The notes under the pieces: generated by a model | What the model saw: the letters and a program-made list of their open reading frames with translations, nothing else | Told to the model about the DNA's origin: nothing | Databases searched by the model: none | Program-made: the position numbers and the translations under genes | In this document: piece after piece, positions 15,731-24,235 of the stretch | Position numbering within the stretch: position 1 is the first letter of the stretch | Layout: each line of letters opens with the position of its first letter | Assembly (NCBI GenBank): GCA_900541645.1 | Contig: UQKQ01000001.1 | Span: 124,001-188,000 of the forward strand | Direction: 5' to 3' | Length of the DNA: 64,000 nt | Source of the DNA: an uncultured Collinsella sp. | GTDB taxonomy: Bacteria; Actinomycetota; Coriobacteriia; Coriobacteriales; Coriobacteriaceae

Positions 15731-16711
15731 CTACTCATCGTCTCCGTCGTTGGGGTCGCCTTTGAGGGTGTTGATGTCCAGGTGCTGGTTGTCGTCCTCT
15801 TTTTGCTGGGTCTCCGACTCCGCTTGGGTGGGGCCGCGGAACAGCTGGAATCCCTCAAACGCAATGACGCCGAGCAGGGCAATGACAATGGCGATAAAGG
15901 CAACCTTGACTGCCTGCGGAAATTCCGAGAAACGCAGCGCCTTTTCCTCGGCGTAATAATCGGCGAAGCGCTCTTCGCCCGTGCTTTTGGTATACGCCGG
16001 CGCGGACGCGGCCTCCGGGTCATATTCCGGTGCAGGTGTGGCAGTGTACGGATCGTTGAGATAATCGCTCGATGCGGTGCCATAATCCTCGGTCTCGATG
16101 CGACCGGTGCCAGCATAGCTATCGGAATAATCGGAATATGCCGCACCGCCCTCATAATCCGCGGCGCTCGTGTTGGCGGCAAAAAGCGGGTTAACTGGAA
16201 CGTCGAGCGCCGGCATGCCGGTAGAGGTCTCATCCAGATCGGCTGCAGCCCAGAAATCGTAGGCAACCTGATGGGCAACGGGCTCATCGAGCCTTGTGAC
16301 CGGAGGCTTGCGTGCCGCAGGAACAGGCAACTGCTGGGCGCTGTACATAACGGTGCTGTCGGCCGATTTGCCCTGCGTCGCCGCAGCGAGAAATGCCGCC
16401 GTCTCGGACGGGTCGCTTGCGGGGCGGGGAGTGGGCGTGGGCGCCGAAGTGGGCGCAGACGCGGGCGTCGAAACAGGCGGCTGCGCAGGAGTCGGCGCAG
16501 ATGCGGGCTTAGGCGCAAGTGCGGGATTGGGGCTTGACGGGCGAGCCCCACCGCCCATGAGTTCGTCGGCGGTCCACGGGCGATCATCCATCACGTCGTC
16601 AAGGCTCAGCGAAAACAGGTCGTCTTCACCCTCATCGAACATGCGGTGCACATGTCCACCAATTGCCGGAATCAATCCGCGACCGGTGCATGATGCCTTG
16701 CTCAACGCCAT
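15731..16711 (-). CDS. Pro/Ala-rich single-pass membrane protein of unknown function
   Basis: A 326-residue protein. The N-terminal ~270 residues are low-complexity: a long Pro/Ala/Ser/Thr stretch (~60-110), then acidic Tyr/Asp-rich sequence. One membrane helix lies near residue ~285 (VAFIAIVIALLGVIAFEGF), followed by a ~35-residue acidic tail. There is no N-terminal signal, so a cytoplasmic N-terminus with a short outside tail is likely. ATG 16711 follows AAGGGTGG; upstream codons to 16807 look non-conserved. The build suggests a cell-envelope or division-associated scaffold, but no family is recognised. Confidence 0.65.
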   Translation of the reverse strand: MALSKASCTGRGLIPAIGGHVHRMFDEGEDDLFSLSLDDVMDDRPWTADELMGGGARPSSPNPALAPKPASAPTPAQPPVSTPASAPTSAPTPTPRPASDPSETAAFLAAATQGKSADSTVMYSAQQLPVPAARKPPVTRLDEPVAHQVAYDFWAAADLDETSTGMPALDVPVNPLFAANTSAADYEGGAAYSDYSDSYAGTGRIETEDYGTASSDYLNDPYTATPAPEYDPEAASAPAYTKSTGEERFADYYAEEKALRFSEFPQAVKVAFIAIVIALLGVIAFEGFQLFRGPTQAESETQQKEDDNQHLDINTLKGDPNDGDDE

Positions 16712-16834
16712 TCTGTTCCACCCTTTCGAAATACTAATGACATCGATTATATGGAACTTCCCAAGCGGCTCGGTCTTGGATTCGAGCTTTCCAGAACTCG
16801 CGCCCAAAAGGGGAGGGGCAATCTAGGCGAGTGC

Positions 16835-17488
16835 CTACTTGTCGTCGGCCGCCGCCTTGGCCTCATTGAGGTAGCTATAGAAGCTGTACTTGGAGATGCC
16901 AAAGAACTCGCAGGCGCGCTCGCTCGACTTGGAAATGAGGAAGGCGCCGCGACGGTCGAGGTAGCCAATGGCGCGAATGCGCTCATCTTTGGTCATGAGC
17001 GCCGCGGGCTTGCCCACAAACTGCTCGCACTCGTGCAGCAGGTCCTCGAGCAGGTCGCCGATGTTCTTGGTAATGGGCTCGGGCTCGGTATAGCCCGTGC
17101 CGCCGGTGCCGGTAAAGGCATCGAGCGAGCGCTCAAAAGCCTTCATGAGCGTAATGTCAAAGTTGATGCCTAAAATGCCGACGGGCTTGCCCTCGTCGTT
17201 GCGGATAAAGATCGTCGACGATTTGAGCAGCTTACCGTCGGTGGTTTTAGTGAGGTACGGCTCGCGGTCGTGTACATCGGTGGCGCCCTCGTGCATGGAC
17301 TCAAACACGATATGGCTGGGGCCGTCACCCAGTTTGCGCCCGCTGACGTGGCCGTTTTCGATCACTACGATGGAGTGGTCTACGTCCTCGGTCTCCAGAT
17401 CGTGGACGACGACTTCGCAGTTGGGGCCAAATTGGAGCGCCAGGCCGTGTGCGAGGCGCTTGTAAAACTCAATCTGTGCGGGTGTCAT
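16835..17488 (-). CDS. YheO-type PAS domain/HTH transcriptional regulator
   Basis: A 217-residue paralogue of the regulator at 257-913. The YheO PAS domain covers ~8-115 (EVVVHDLETEDVDHSIVVIENG, GRKLGDGPSH). The C-terminal HTH_22 covers ~160-215 (ACEFFGISKYSFYSYLNEAK). ATG 17488 has AGGAAGG upstream. It is divergent from dpaL, across a gap with inverted repeats, so it probably controls the dpaL-ygeY-ygeW genes in response to a pathway intermediate such as diaminopropionate. Both the ligand and the mode of action are inferred. Confidence 0.87.
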   Translation of the reverse strand: MTPAQIEFYKRLAHGLALQFGPNCEVVVHDLETEDVDHSIVVIENGHVSGRKLGDGPSHIVFESMHEGATDVHDREPYLTKTTDGKLLKSSTIFIRNDEGKPVGILGINFDITLMKAFERSLDAFTGTGGTGYTEPEPITKNIGDLLEDLLHECEQFVGKPAALMTKDERIRAIGYLDRRGAFLISKSSERACEFFGISKYSFYSYLNEAKAAADDK

Positions 17489-17611
17489 GTGTACCTTCCT
17501 AAAAATTAGTTTGGGCTCACTGTGCCATAAACCACACCTGTTCGCAAATAACGAAAGCGTCGCTGCGTTGTGTGACCGTTCGGCGGCGAAAAGGTACCGA
17601 TTACGGCAACA

Positions 17612-17675
17612 AACAATTTGTTAGGTTTGCCAATCAAAAAGTGTGATAGAACAGTGCTAACAAACTTTTTGTTTG
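17612..17675. promoter_or_regulatory. inverted-repeat operators between the regulator and dpaL
   Basis: AACAATTTGTT (17612-17622) and CAAACTTTTTGTTTG (17661-17675) are local palindromes. TTTGTTAG (17617-17624) and CTAACAAA (17657-17664) also form an inverted pair 32 bp apart. They are likely binding sites for the divergent YheO-type regulator. No convincing -35/-10 pair was fixed here. Confidence 0.45.
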
Positions 17676-17765
17676 GCATCCACATAAAAGTTCAGTCGCA
17701 TGAATGGGAATGGGCTGAAACGCGTATGCGGGGGCCGGCAAGAGAGAACTTAAGGAGTTCACCGT

Positions 17766-18980
17766 ATGGCCGATAAGATCCAGTGGGCGGGCAACACGAT
17801 GCCCAAGAGCGATGACAAGCACTTGGGAATCATGAGCCTCGACCACGTGAAGAAGGCCCGCGCCTTCCACCAGTCGTTCCCCCAATATACCGTCACTCCG
17901 CTTGCCCGCCTGGATGGTCAGGCTGCGCGCCTGGGCCTTTCCAACCTGTGCGTTAAGGACGAGAGCTATCGCTTTGGCCTCAACGCCTTTAAGGTCCTGG
18001 GCGGTTCGTTTGCCATGGCCAACTACATTGCCGACGAGACCGGCAAGGACGTTGCCGACTGCACCTTCGATTACCTGACCTCCGATCAGCTGGCCGAGGA
18101 CTTTGGCCAGGCCACCTTCTTTACCGCCACCGACGGCAACCATGGCCGCGGCGTGGCATGGGCTGCCAACAAGCTGGGCCAGAAGGCCGTCGTGCACATG
18201 CCCAAGGGTTCCACCAAGCCCCGCTTCGATAACATTGCCGCCGAGGGCGCCACGGTGACCATCGAAGAGGTCAACTACGACGAGTGCGTGCGCATGGCCG
18301 CCGCCGAGGCCGACGCCTGCGAGCGCGGCGTCATCGTTCAGGACACCGCCTGGGAGGGCTACGAGAAGATCCCGTCCTGGATCATGGAGGGTTACGGCAC
18401 CATGGCCTCCGAGGCTGCCGAGCAGCTGCGTGAGATGGCCATCAACCGCCCGACGCACGTGTTTGTCCAGGCTGGCGTGGGCTCGCTGGCTGGCGCCGTG
18501 GTGGGCTACTTCACCAACCTGTATCCCGATAACCCGCCCACCTTCGTCGTGGTTGAGTGCGCGCCTGCCGCCTGTCTGTACAAGGGCGCTGCCGCCGGCG
18601 ACGGCGACCCGCGCATCGTGGACGGCGACATGCCCTCCATCATGGCCGGCCTGTGCTGCGGCGAGCCCAACATTCTGGGCTGGGATATCCTGCGCAACCA
18701 CACCACCGCCTTCGTGTCCTGCCCCGACTGGGTCACCGCTCGCGGCATGCGCACCCTGGGCGCTCCCGAGAAGGGCGACCCGCGCGTCATCTCCGGCGAG
18801 TCCGGCGCTGTGACCACCGGCCTAGTCGAGACCCTCATGCTCGATCCCGAGTACGCCGAGCTCAAGGAACTCATCGGCCTGGACAAGACGAGCTCCGTGC
18901 TCTGCTTCTCCACCGAGGGCGACACCGATCCGGATCAGTACCGTCGCATCGTCTGGGAGGGCGAGTACCCGACTTGCTAG
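17766..18980 (+). CDS. dpaL: 2,3-diaminopropionate ammonia-lyase
   Basis: A 404-residue PLP enzyme of fold type II, matching YgeX/DpaL in length and sequence. The PLP lysine is K76 in NAFKVLGG. DGNHGRGVAWAANKLG and QAGVGSLAG are substrate and phosphate-binding segments. It converts 2,3-diaminopropionate to pyruvate and two ammonia in the cytoplasm. In gut anaerobes this activity belongs to a purine/urate breakdown gene set together with ygeY, ygeW, ygfK and ssnA. The start follows AAGGAG. It leads the ygeY-ygeW block. A large structured element follows the stop. Confidence 0.95.
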   Translation: MADKIQWAGNTMPKSDDKHLGIMSLDHVKKARAFHQSFPQYTVTPLARLDGQAARLGLSNLCVKDESYRFGLNAFKVLGGSFAMANYIADETGKDVADCTFDYLTSDQLAEDFGQATFFTATDGNHGRGVAWAANKLGQKAVVHMPKGSTKPRFDNIAAEGATVTIEEVNYDECVRMAAAEADACERGVIVQDTAWEGYEKIPSWIMEGYGTMASEAAEQLREMAINRPTHVFVQAGVGSLAGAVVGYFTNLYPDNPPTFVVVECAPAACLYKGAAAGDGDPRIVDGDMPSIMAGLCCGEPNILGWDILRNHTTAFVSCPDWVTARGMRTLGAPEKGDPRVISGESGAVTTGLVETLMLDPEYAELKELIGLDKTSSVLCFSTEGDTDPDQYRRIVWEGEYPTC

Positions 18981-18989
18981 CAGACTGAC

Positions 18990-19113
18990 CTGTCCGGAGG
19001 CAGCCGGAGGACTTTACTCCCTGCTCGGACAGTCCTGCTCGCACGGAGAGCACATTAAGTGCTCTCCGGCTCGTGCGGAACTCGCGACGGAGCAAAGTCT
19101 TCCGTCCGCCTCC
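18990..19113. other. large nested inverted-repeat element between dpaL and ygeY
   Basis: Outer arms 18996-19020 and 19089-19113 pair with few mismatches (GGAGGACTTTACTCC opposite GGAGCAAAGTCTTCC). Inside is a perfect 10-bp stem CGGAGAGCAC/GTGCTCTCCG (19044-19053, 19059-19068), flanked by GCAC/GTGC. A CTGTCCG/CGGACAG pair lies at 18990-19032. As RNA this is a branched fold of over 100 nt. It could be a processing or attenuation element, or a mobile palindrome. Confidence 0.55.
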
Positions 19114-19217
19114 TATGGTTACTTGCTTGTGGGGTGCTCAACCTCACGCTGCTTGGCACAAGTGATCTATCTGAAATATCTACCTGTAGGTAAACCCTTG
19201 TAGAAAGGTTGACTGTT

Positions 19218-20603
19218 ATGACTAAAGAACTCGATTTTGATGCCATTAAGGCTGCTGCGGAGTCCCATCGTGCTGATATGACTCGCTTCCTGCGCGCCAT
19301 GATCTCTCACCCCTCTGAGTCCTGCGAGGAGGGTGAGGTTGTCGCCTGCATCAAGGCCGAGATGGAGAGCCTTGGCTATGACGAGGTCAAGGTCGACGGC
19401 CTGGGCAACGTCATGGGCTTTATGGGCGAGGGCGACAAGATCATCGCCATCGACTCCCACATCGACACCGTCGGCATCGGCAACATCGAGAACTGGGATG
19501 CCGATCCCTATGAGGGCTACGAGACCGACGAGATCATCTACGGCCGCGGCGGCTCCGACCAGGAGGGTGGCATGGCTTCTGCTACCTACGCTGCCAAGAT
19601 GATGAAGGACATGGGCCTCATCCCCGAGGGCTACAAGATCATGGTCGTCGGCACCGTCCAGGAAGAGGACTGCGACGGCATGTGCTGGCAGTACATCTAC
19701 AACAAGGACGGCATTAAGCCCGAGTTCGTCATTTCCACTGAGCCCACCGACGGCGGCATCTATCGCGGTCACCGCGGCCGCATGGAGATCCGCGTCGACG
19801 TTCACGGCACCTCCTGCCACGGTTCCGCTCCCGACCGCGGCGACAACGCCATCTACAAGATGGCCGACATCATCGCCGACGTCCGCGCCCTCAACAACAA
19901 CGGCTGCGACGAGTCGACCGACATCAAGGGCCTCGTCAAGATGCTCGACCCCAAGTACAACCCCGAGCACTTTGAGGACGCCCGCTTCCTGGGCCGCGGC
20001 ACCTGCACCGTCAGCCAGATCTTCTACACCAGCCCCAGCCGCTGCGCTGTCGCTGACTCCTGCGCCATCTCCATCGACCGTCGCATGACCGCCGGCGAGA
20101 CCTGGGAGTCCTGCCTGGACGAGATCCGCAACCTGCCGGCCGCCAAGAAGTACGGCGACGACGTGAAGGTCTCCATGTACATGTACGACCGTCCGTCCTG
20201 GACCGGCGAGGTCTACGAGACCGAGGCTTACTTCCCCACGTGGATCAACAAGGAGACCGCTCCGCACGTCAAGGCCCTCGTCGACGCCCACAAGGCCATG
20301 TTCGGTGACGAGCGCATCGGCTGCGAGCCCAGCATGGACAAGCGCACCGGTCGTCCGCTGTGCGACAAGTGGACCTTCTCCACGAACTGCGTTTCCATCC
20401 AGGGCCGCTATGGCATCCCCTGCGTTGGCTTTGGCCCGGGTGCCGAGTCTCAGGCTCACGCTCCCAACGAGGTCACCTACAAGGACGACCTGGTCACCGC
20501 TGCCGCCATGTATGTTGCTGCTTTGAACCTCTACGATCCGAGCCAGGCCGATGGCGACGCTACCGTGTTCCGCGCTGGTCTGACCAACAACAAGATCGAC
20601 TAG
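19218..20603 (+). CDS. ygeY: YgeY family selenium-metabolism-linked M20 hydrolase
   Basis: A 461-residue M20-family metallohydrolase of the YgeY/HyuA-C type. Zinc-ligand motifs are AIDSHIDTVG, GRGGSDQEGGMA, VQEEDCDG (the EE pair) and a late His in SQAHAPNE. It probably hydrolyses an amide or ureido bond of a purine-derived intermediate before dpaL. ATG 19218 lies 9 nt after GAAAGG; a TTG at 19209 would add three residues. The family name reflects its recurrent place in selenium-dependent hydroxylase loci, as here. Confidence 0.92.
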   Translation: MTKELDFDAIKAAAESHRADMTRFLRAMISHPSESCEEGEVVACIKAEMESLGYDEVKVDGLGNVMGFMGEGDKIIAIDSHIDTVGIGNIENWDADPYEGYETDEIIYGRGGSDQEGGMASATYAAKMMKDMGLIPEGYKIMVVGTVQEEDCDGMCWQYIYNKDGIKPEFVISTEPTDGGIYRGHRGRMEIRVDVHGTSCHGSAPDRGDNAIYKMADIIADVRALNNNGCDESTDIKGLVKMLDPKYNPEHFEDARFLGRGTCTVSQIFYTSPSRCAVADSCAISIDRRMTAGETWESCLDEIRNLPAAKKYGDDVKVSMYMYDRPSWTGEVYETEAYFPTWINKETAPHVKALVDAHKAMFGDERIGCEPSMDKRTGRPLCDKWTFSTNCVSIQGRYGIPCVGFGPGAESQAHAPNEVTYKDDLVTAAAMYVAALNLYDPSQADGDATVFRAGLTNNKID

Positions 20604-20625
20604 TCCCATTCCTTGATCTTGTTGA

Positions 20626-20650
20626 GCCGGGGACAGCCTGTGTCCCCGGC
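20626..20650. repeat. GGGGACA-type palindrome
   Basis: GCCGGGGACA gcctg TGTCCCCGGC is a perfect 10-bp stem with a 5-nt loop 22 bp after ygeY. There is no T run. It belongs to a set of similar intergenic palindromes in this window. Confidence 0.55.
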
Positions 20651-20804
20651 ACCCCCTGTTGACTTGGGGCCCGCGGTCGTTATCTCCCATGCTTCCTCAA
20701 CGGTAGCGGGTCCTCGTCATAGCGCTCTGCATGTTCTAGCCACACGCGCATGCCGGAGCACATCTACTCATTGCGATCGTTTCATCTATGGAAAGGATAT
20801 TTAC

Positions 20805-22007
20805 ATGGACGCCAAGTTTACCGAGCTCGTCGAGCAGCTGAACGGCCTCGATTTTAAGGGCATGTACGGCAGCGACTTCCTGCACACCTGGGATAAGACC
20901 ACCGATGAGCTCAAGGCTCTCTACATCGTTGCCGACGCCCTGCGCGAGCTGCGCGAGAACAACGTTTCGTCCAAGATCTTCGATTCGGGCCTGGCCGTCT
21001 CTCTGTTCCGCGACAACTCCACCCGTACGCGCTTCTCCTTCTCTAAGGCCGCCAACCTGCTCGGCCTCGAGCTGCAGGACCTGGACGAGAAGAAGTCCCA
21101 GATCGCTCACGGCGAGACCGTCCGCGAGACCGCTACCATGATCTCCTTCATGGCCGACGTCATCGGCATCCGCGACGACATGTACATCGGCAAGGGCGAC
21201 GCCTACATGGCCGAGGTCTCCGAGTCTGTCCAGCAGGCCTACGAGGACGGCGTTCTGGATCACCGTCCCACGCTCATCTCCCTGCAGTCCGACTCCGATC
21301 ACCCCACGCAGTCCTCTGCCGACATGCTCTACCTCATCAACGAGTTTGGCGGTCTTGAGAACCTCAAGGGCAAGAAGGTTGCCGTCACCTGGGCCTATTC
21401 GCCCTCTTACGGCAAGCCGCTGTCCTGCCCGCAGTCGCTGATCAGCCTGCTGCCCCGCTTTGGCATGGACGTCACCCTGGCCCACCCCGAGGGCTACGAC
21501 CTCATGCCCGAGGTCGTCGAGCGCGCCAAGGGCTATGCCGCCGAGTCCGGCACCACCTTTAAGCAGGTCAACACCATGGCCGAGGCCTTCGAGGGCGCCG
21601 ACATCGTGATCCCCAAGAGCTGGGCTCCGTTTGCCGCCATGGAGAAGCGTACCAACCTGTACGCCGAGGGCGACGACGCCGGCATCGCAGCGCTCGAGAA
21701 GGAGCTGCTCGCTCAGAACGCCACCCATCAGGACTGGTGCTCCACGACCGAGCTCATGGAGAAGACCGCCAACGGCCAGGACACCATCTTTATGCACCCG
21801 CTGCCCGCCGACATCTCCGGTGTCTCCTGCGAGCACGGCGAGGTCAACGCCGACGTCTTTGACATGCACCGCGTGGGCATGTACAAGGAGGCCAGCTACA
21901 AGCCGTACGCCATCGCAGCCATGATGTTCCTGCAGAAGGTTGCCGATCCCGCCGCTACCCTCAAGGCCCTCGACGAGCGCAACACCGCCCGTTGGTTCCA
22001 GGCCTAA
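20805..22007 (+). CDS. ygeW: knotted carbamoyltransferase YgeW
   Basis: A 400-residue transcarbamylase. The carbamoyl-phosphate site is DNSTRTRFSF (Ser72-Arg76), with HPTQSSAD and MHPLPAD further on. Length and the long insertions fit YgeW rather than ornithine or aspartate carbamoyltransferase. In this pathway it is thought to remove or transfer a carbamoyl group from a ureido-propionate, yielding carbamoyl phosphate for ATP formation. No carbamate kinase lies in this window. ATG 20805 follows GGAAAGGAT; the earlier frame from 20613 crosses the palindrome and is non-coding in appearance. A terminator follows. Confidence 0.93.
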   Translation: MDAKFTELVEQLNGLDFKGMYGSDFLHTWDKTTDELKALYIVADALRELRENNVSSKIFDSGLAVSLFRDNSTRTRFSFSKAANLLGLELQDLDEKKSQIAHGETVRETATMISFMADVIGIRDDMYIGKGDAYMAEVSESVQQAYEDGVLDHRPTLISLQSDSDHPTQSSADMLYLINEFGGLENLKGKKVAVTWAYSPSYGKPLSCPQSLISLLPRFGMDVTLAHPEGYDLMPEVVERAKGYAAESGTTFKQVNTMAEAFEGADIVIPKSWAPFAAMEKRTNLYAEGDDAGIAALEKELLAQNATHQDWCSTTELMEKTANGQDTIFMHPLPADISGVSCEHGEVNADVFDMHRVGMYKEASYKPYAIAAMMFLQKVADPAATLKALDERNTARWFQA

Positions 22008-22030
22008 AGCCGCGCTGAGGTAAGCCATGT

Positions 22031-22069
22031 AAAGGGGGCGCTCTGCCAACCGGCGGGGTGCCCCTTTTT
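22031..22069 (+). terminator. rho-independent terminator after ygeW
   Basis: An AAGGGGGC-type arm pairs with GCCCCTT and is followed by TTTTT. Confidence 0.7.
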
Positions 22070-22157
22070 GCATCGTGGGCGTGCGGGATAAGCGCTTTCG
22101 ATGTAGATGCCCCGCGACGCGAGTTATGGGTACGATGGTTTCAGGGGAGGTATCGCC

Positions 22158-22772
22158 ATGAAACTCGGTTGCGTCATTATGGCTTCGGGCGAGGGCAAGC
22201 GGTTTGGCTCTAACAAGATGCTTGCCGATATCTATGGCAAGCCGCTGATTGCCCGGACTATCGATTCGGTTCCCCGGGGCTTTGACGTCGTGGTTTCGAC
22301 GCGTTGGCCCGAGGTCGCCCAGATTTGCGAGGACAAGCATTGCCCGTGCGTGCTGCACGATGGCAAGCTCAGGAGCGAAAGCGTCCGTGCGGGCCTTTCG
22401 TGGGGGGCGAGCCGCGGCTGGAAGGGTTGCCTCTTTTTGCCGGGCGACCAGCCGCTCGTGAGTTCGGATTCTTTTGAGGCCATGGTTCGCGCGTTTGATG
22501 AGCGTGGCCGCAAGTATCCGGTGCGTCTTGCGTGCAACGGTGAGCCTTCGAGCCCGGTGCTCTTTCCGGCGGAACTGTTCGATGCACTTATGTGTCTTGA
22601 GGGTAAGGACGGCGGCGGTTCGATCCTCAAGGACCGTACCGACGTGGTGCTGGTCGAGGCGCGTGCCTACGAGCTGTGGGACGTCGATACCGTCAAGGGA
22701 CAGCGACGCATAACGGAGCATATCGCCGCCTGCTCGTATTTTGATCGCGTGGCCAACTGCATCAATCAATAA
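22158..22772 (+). CDS. mocA: MocA-like molybdenum cofactor cytidylyltransferase
   Basis: A 204-residue NTP-transferase of the MobA/MocA class. The nucleotide motif is MASGEGKRFGSNK (residues 8-20), followed by LRSESVRAGL and LPGDQPLV. MocA adds CMP to molybdopterin for enzymes of the xanthine dehydrogenase family, which fits the locus. The selenium-dependent variant of the family is often found beside yqeB/yqeC. ATG 22158 follows GGGGAGG. It is 9 bp before the hydantoinase and probably co-transcribed with it. Confidence 0.88.
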   Translation: MKLGCVIMASGEGKRFGSNKMLADIYGKPLIARTIDSVPRGFDVVVSTRWPEVAQICEDKHCPCVLHDGKLRSESVRAGLSWGASRGWKGCLFLPGDQPLVSSDSFEAMVRAFDERGRKYPVRLACNGEPSSPVLFPAELFDALMCLEGKDGGGSILKDRTDVVLVEARAYELWDVDTVKGQRRITEHIAACSYFDRVANCINQ

Positions 22773-22781
22773 GGAGCAATT

Positions 22782-24149
22782 ATGATCATCATCAAAAACG
22801 GCGCACTCGTGACGCCACAGGGGCTTCGTCGCGCCGATCTTGCCATGGAGGGTGACAAGATTGTGCGGATTGCCGCGGCAATCGAGCCGGGCGAGGGCGA
22901 TACCGTCCAGGACGCCACCGACTGCTGGGTGTTTCCCGGCTTTATCGACGGCCACACGCACATGCAGTGCTGGACCGGTATGGACTGGACGGCCGATAGC
23001 TTTGAGACGGGCACGCGCGCGGCGGCGTGCGGCGGCACCACCACGATCGTGGACTATGCCACGGCCGACCGCGGCGTGACCATGCCCGATGCCCTGGCCG
23101 AGTGGCATCATCGCGCCGACGGCACCTGCACCGCCAACTATGCCTTCCATATGGCGCTTGCCGAGTGGAATGAGCGCAACCGCGCCGATCTTTCGGCCAT
23201 GCGCGAGGCGGGCGTGTCGTCGTTTAAGACCTACTTTGCCTACGACCATCTGCGCCTGGACGATGCCGAGACGCTCGAGGTGCTGGAGGAGCTCAAGCGC
23301 GTGGGCGGTATCCTGTGCGTGCATTGCGAGAACGGTACGCTGGTGAATGAGCTGCAGAAGCGCGTGTTTGAGCAGGGTATCCACGGGCCCGAGGGCCATG
23401 CGCTCAGCCGTCCGGATGTGTGCGAGGCCGAGGCAGTGAGCCGTCTGCTATATCTGGCGCACTTGGCCGGGGATGCTCCGGTCAACGTGGTGCACCTTTC
23501 GACCAAGCTGGGGCTCGAGGCCATTCGCGCTGCCAAGGCGCGCGGGCAGAAGAACATCTATGTCGAGACCTGCCCTCAGTATCTGATGCTCGACGATACC
23601 TGCTATCTGGAGCAGGGCGAGGACGGCTTTGCGGGCGCCAAGTATGTGATGAGCCCGCCGCTGCGCCATGCGGGTGACCGTGCGGCACTGCGCGAGGCGC
23701 TTGTGGCCGGCGAGATCGATACGATTGCGACCGACCACTGCAGCTTTAACCTGCACGGGCAAAAGGACCGCGGGCGCGATGACTTCCGCGCGATTCCCAA
23801 CGGCGGGCCCGGTGTGGAGCATCGCCCCGTCGCGATCGCTACGAGTTTTGAGGGACAGCTGGGCCCCGAGGATCTGTGCCGCTTGATGAGCGAGAACCCG
23901 GCGCGCGTCTTTGGCATGTATCCGCGCAAGGGCTGTCTTGCCGAGGGCTCCGATGCCGACGTGTGCGTGTGGGATCCCAAGGCGCGCTGGACGATTAGCG
24001 CCGCGACGCAGCATCAGGCTGTGGACTATACGCCGCTCGAGGGCTTTGAGGCGCACGGCCGCGCCAAGGCCGTGTTTGTGAACGGCGTGCTGGCTGCGCG
24101 CGACGGCGAGCCCACCGGAGCCCAACCCGGCCGCTACGTGCCCCGCTAA
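22782..24149 (+). CDS. hyuA: hydantoinase/dihydropyrimidinase family hydrolase (YgeZ-like)
   Basis: A 455-residue cyclic amidohydrolase. All metal-site residues are visible: His58 and His60 in DGHTHM, carbamylated Lys149 in SSFKTYF, His181 in VHCENG, His238 in VVHLST and Asp318 in ATDHCS. It opens five- or six-membered cyclic ureides. In the purine pathway the likely substrate is a hydantoin- or dihydropyrimidine-type ring product. It sits in the same locus as ygeW, ygeY and dpaL, as ygeZ/hyuA does in E. coli. A small SD (AAGGAG) precedes the ATG. Confidence 0.92.
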   Translation: MIIIKNGALVTPQGLRRADLAMEGDKIVRIAAAIEPGEGDTVQDATDCWVFPGFIDGHTHMQCWTGMDWTADSFETGTRAAACGGTTTIVDYATADRGVTMPDALAEWHHRADGTCTANYAFHMALAEWNERNRADLSAMREAGVSSFKTYFAYDHLRLDDAETLEVLEELKRVGGILCVHCENGTLVNELQKRVFEQGIHGPEGHALSRPDVCEAEAVSRLLYLAHLAGDAPVNVVHLSTKLGLEAIRAAKARGQKNIYVETCPQYLMLDDTCYLEQGEDGFAGAKYVMSPPLRHAGDRAALREALVAGEIDTIATDHCSFNLHGQKDRGRDDFRAIPNGGPGVEHRPVAIATSFEGQLGPEDLCRLMSENPARVFGMYPRKGCLAEGSDADVCVWDPKARWTISAATQHQAVDYTPLEGFEAHGRAKAVFVNGVLAARDGEPTGAQPGRYVPR

Positions 24150-24162
24150 CGGGAAGACCGCC

Positions 24163-24235
24163 GGGGTAGCTAATTTGGGAGATGTTTTTTTGGGACGGGG
24201 CAGCAAAAAGAGCCCCGTCCCAAATTTGCTACCCC
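24163..24235. terminator. alternative hairpins between convergent hyuA and yqeC
   Basis: TTTGGGACGGGGC (24189-24201) pairs with GCCCCGTCCCAAA (24212-24224). The outer arms GGGGTAGCTAATTTGGGA (24163-24180) and TCCCAAATTTGCTACCCC (24218-24235) can also pair, sharing bases with the first. The outer arm reaches into the yqeC stop codon. It is a likely terminator region, with only a weak T run (TTTG). Confidence 0.55.

Noticed and set aside
20736..23399. An 887-codon open frame on the minus strand
   Set aside because: It is antisense to ygeW, mocA and hyuA, which have full domain matches and ribosome-binding sites. The product shows no family motifs; long antisense frames are common in GC-rich coding DNA.
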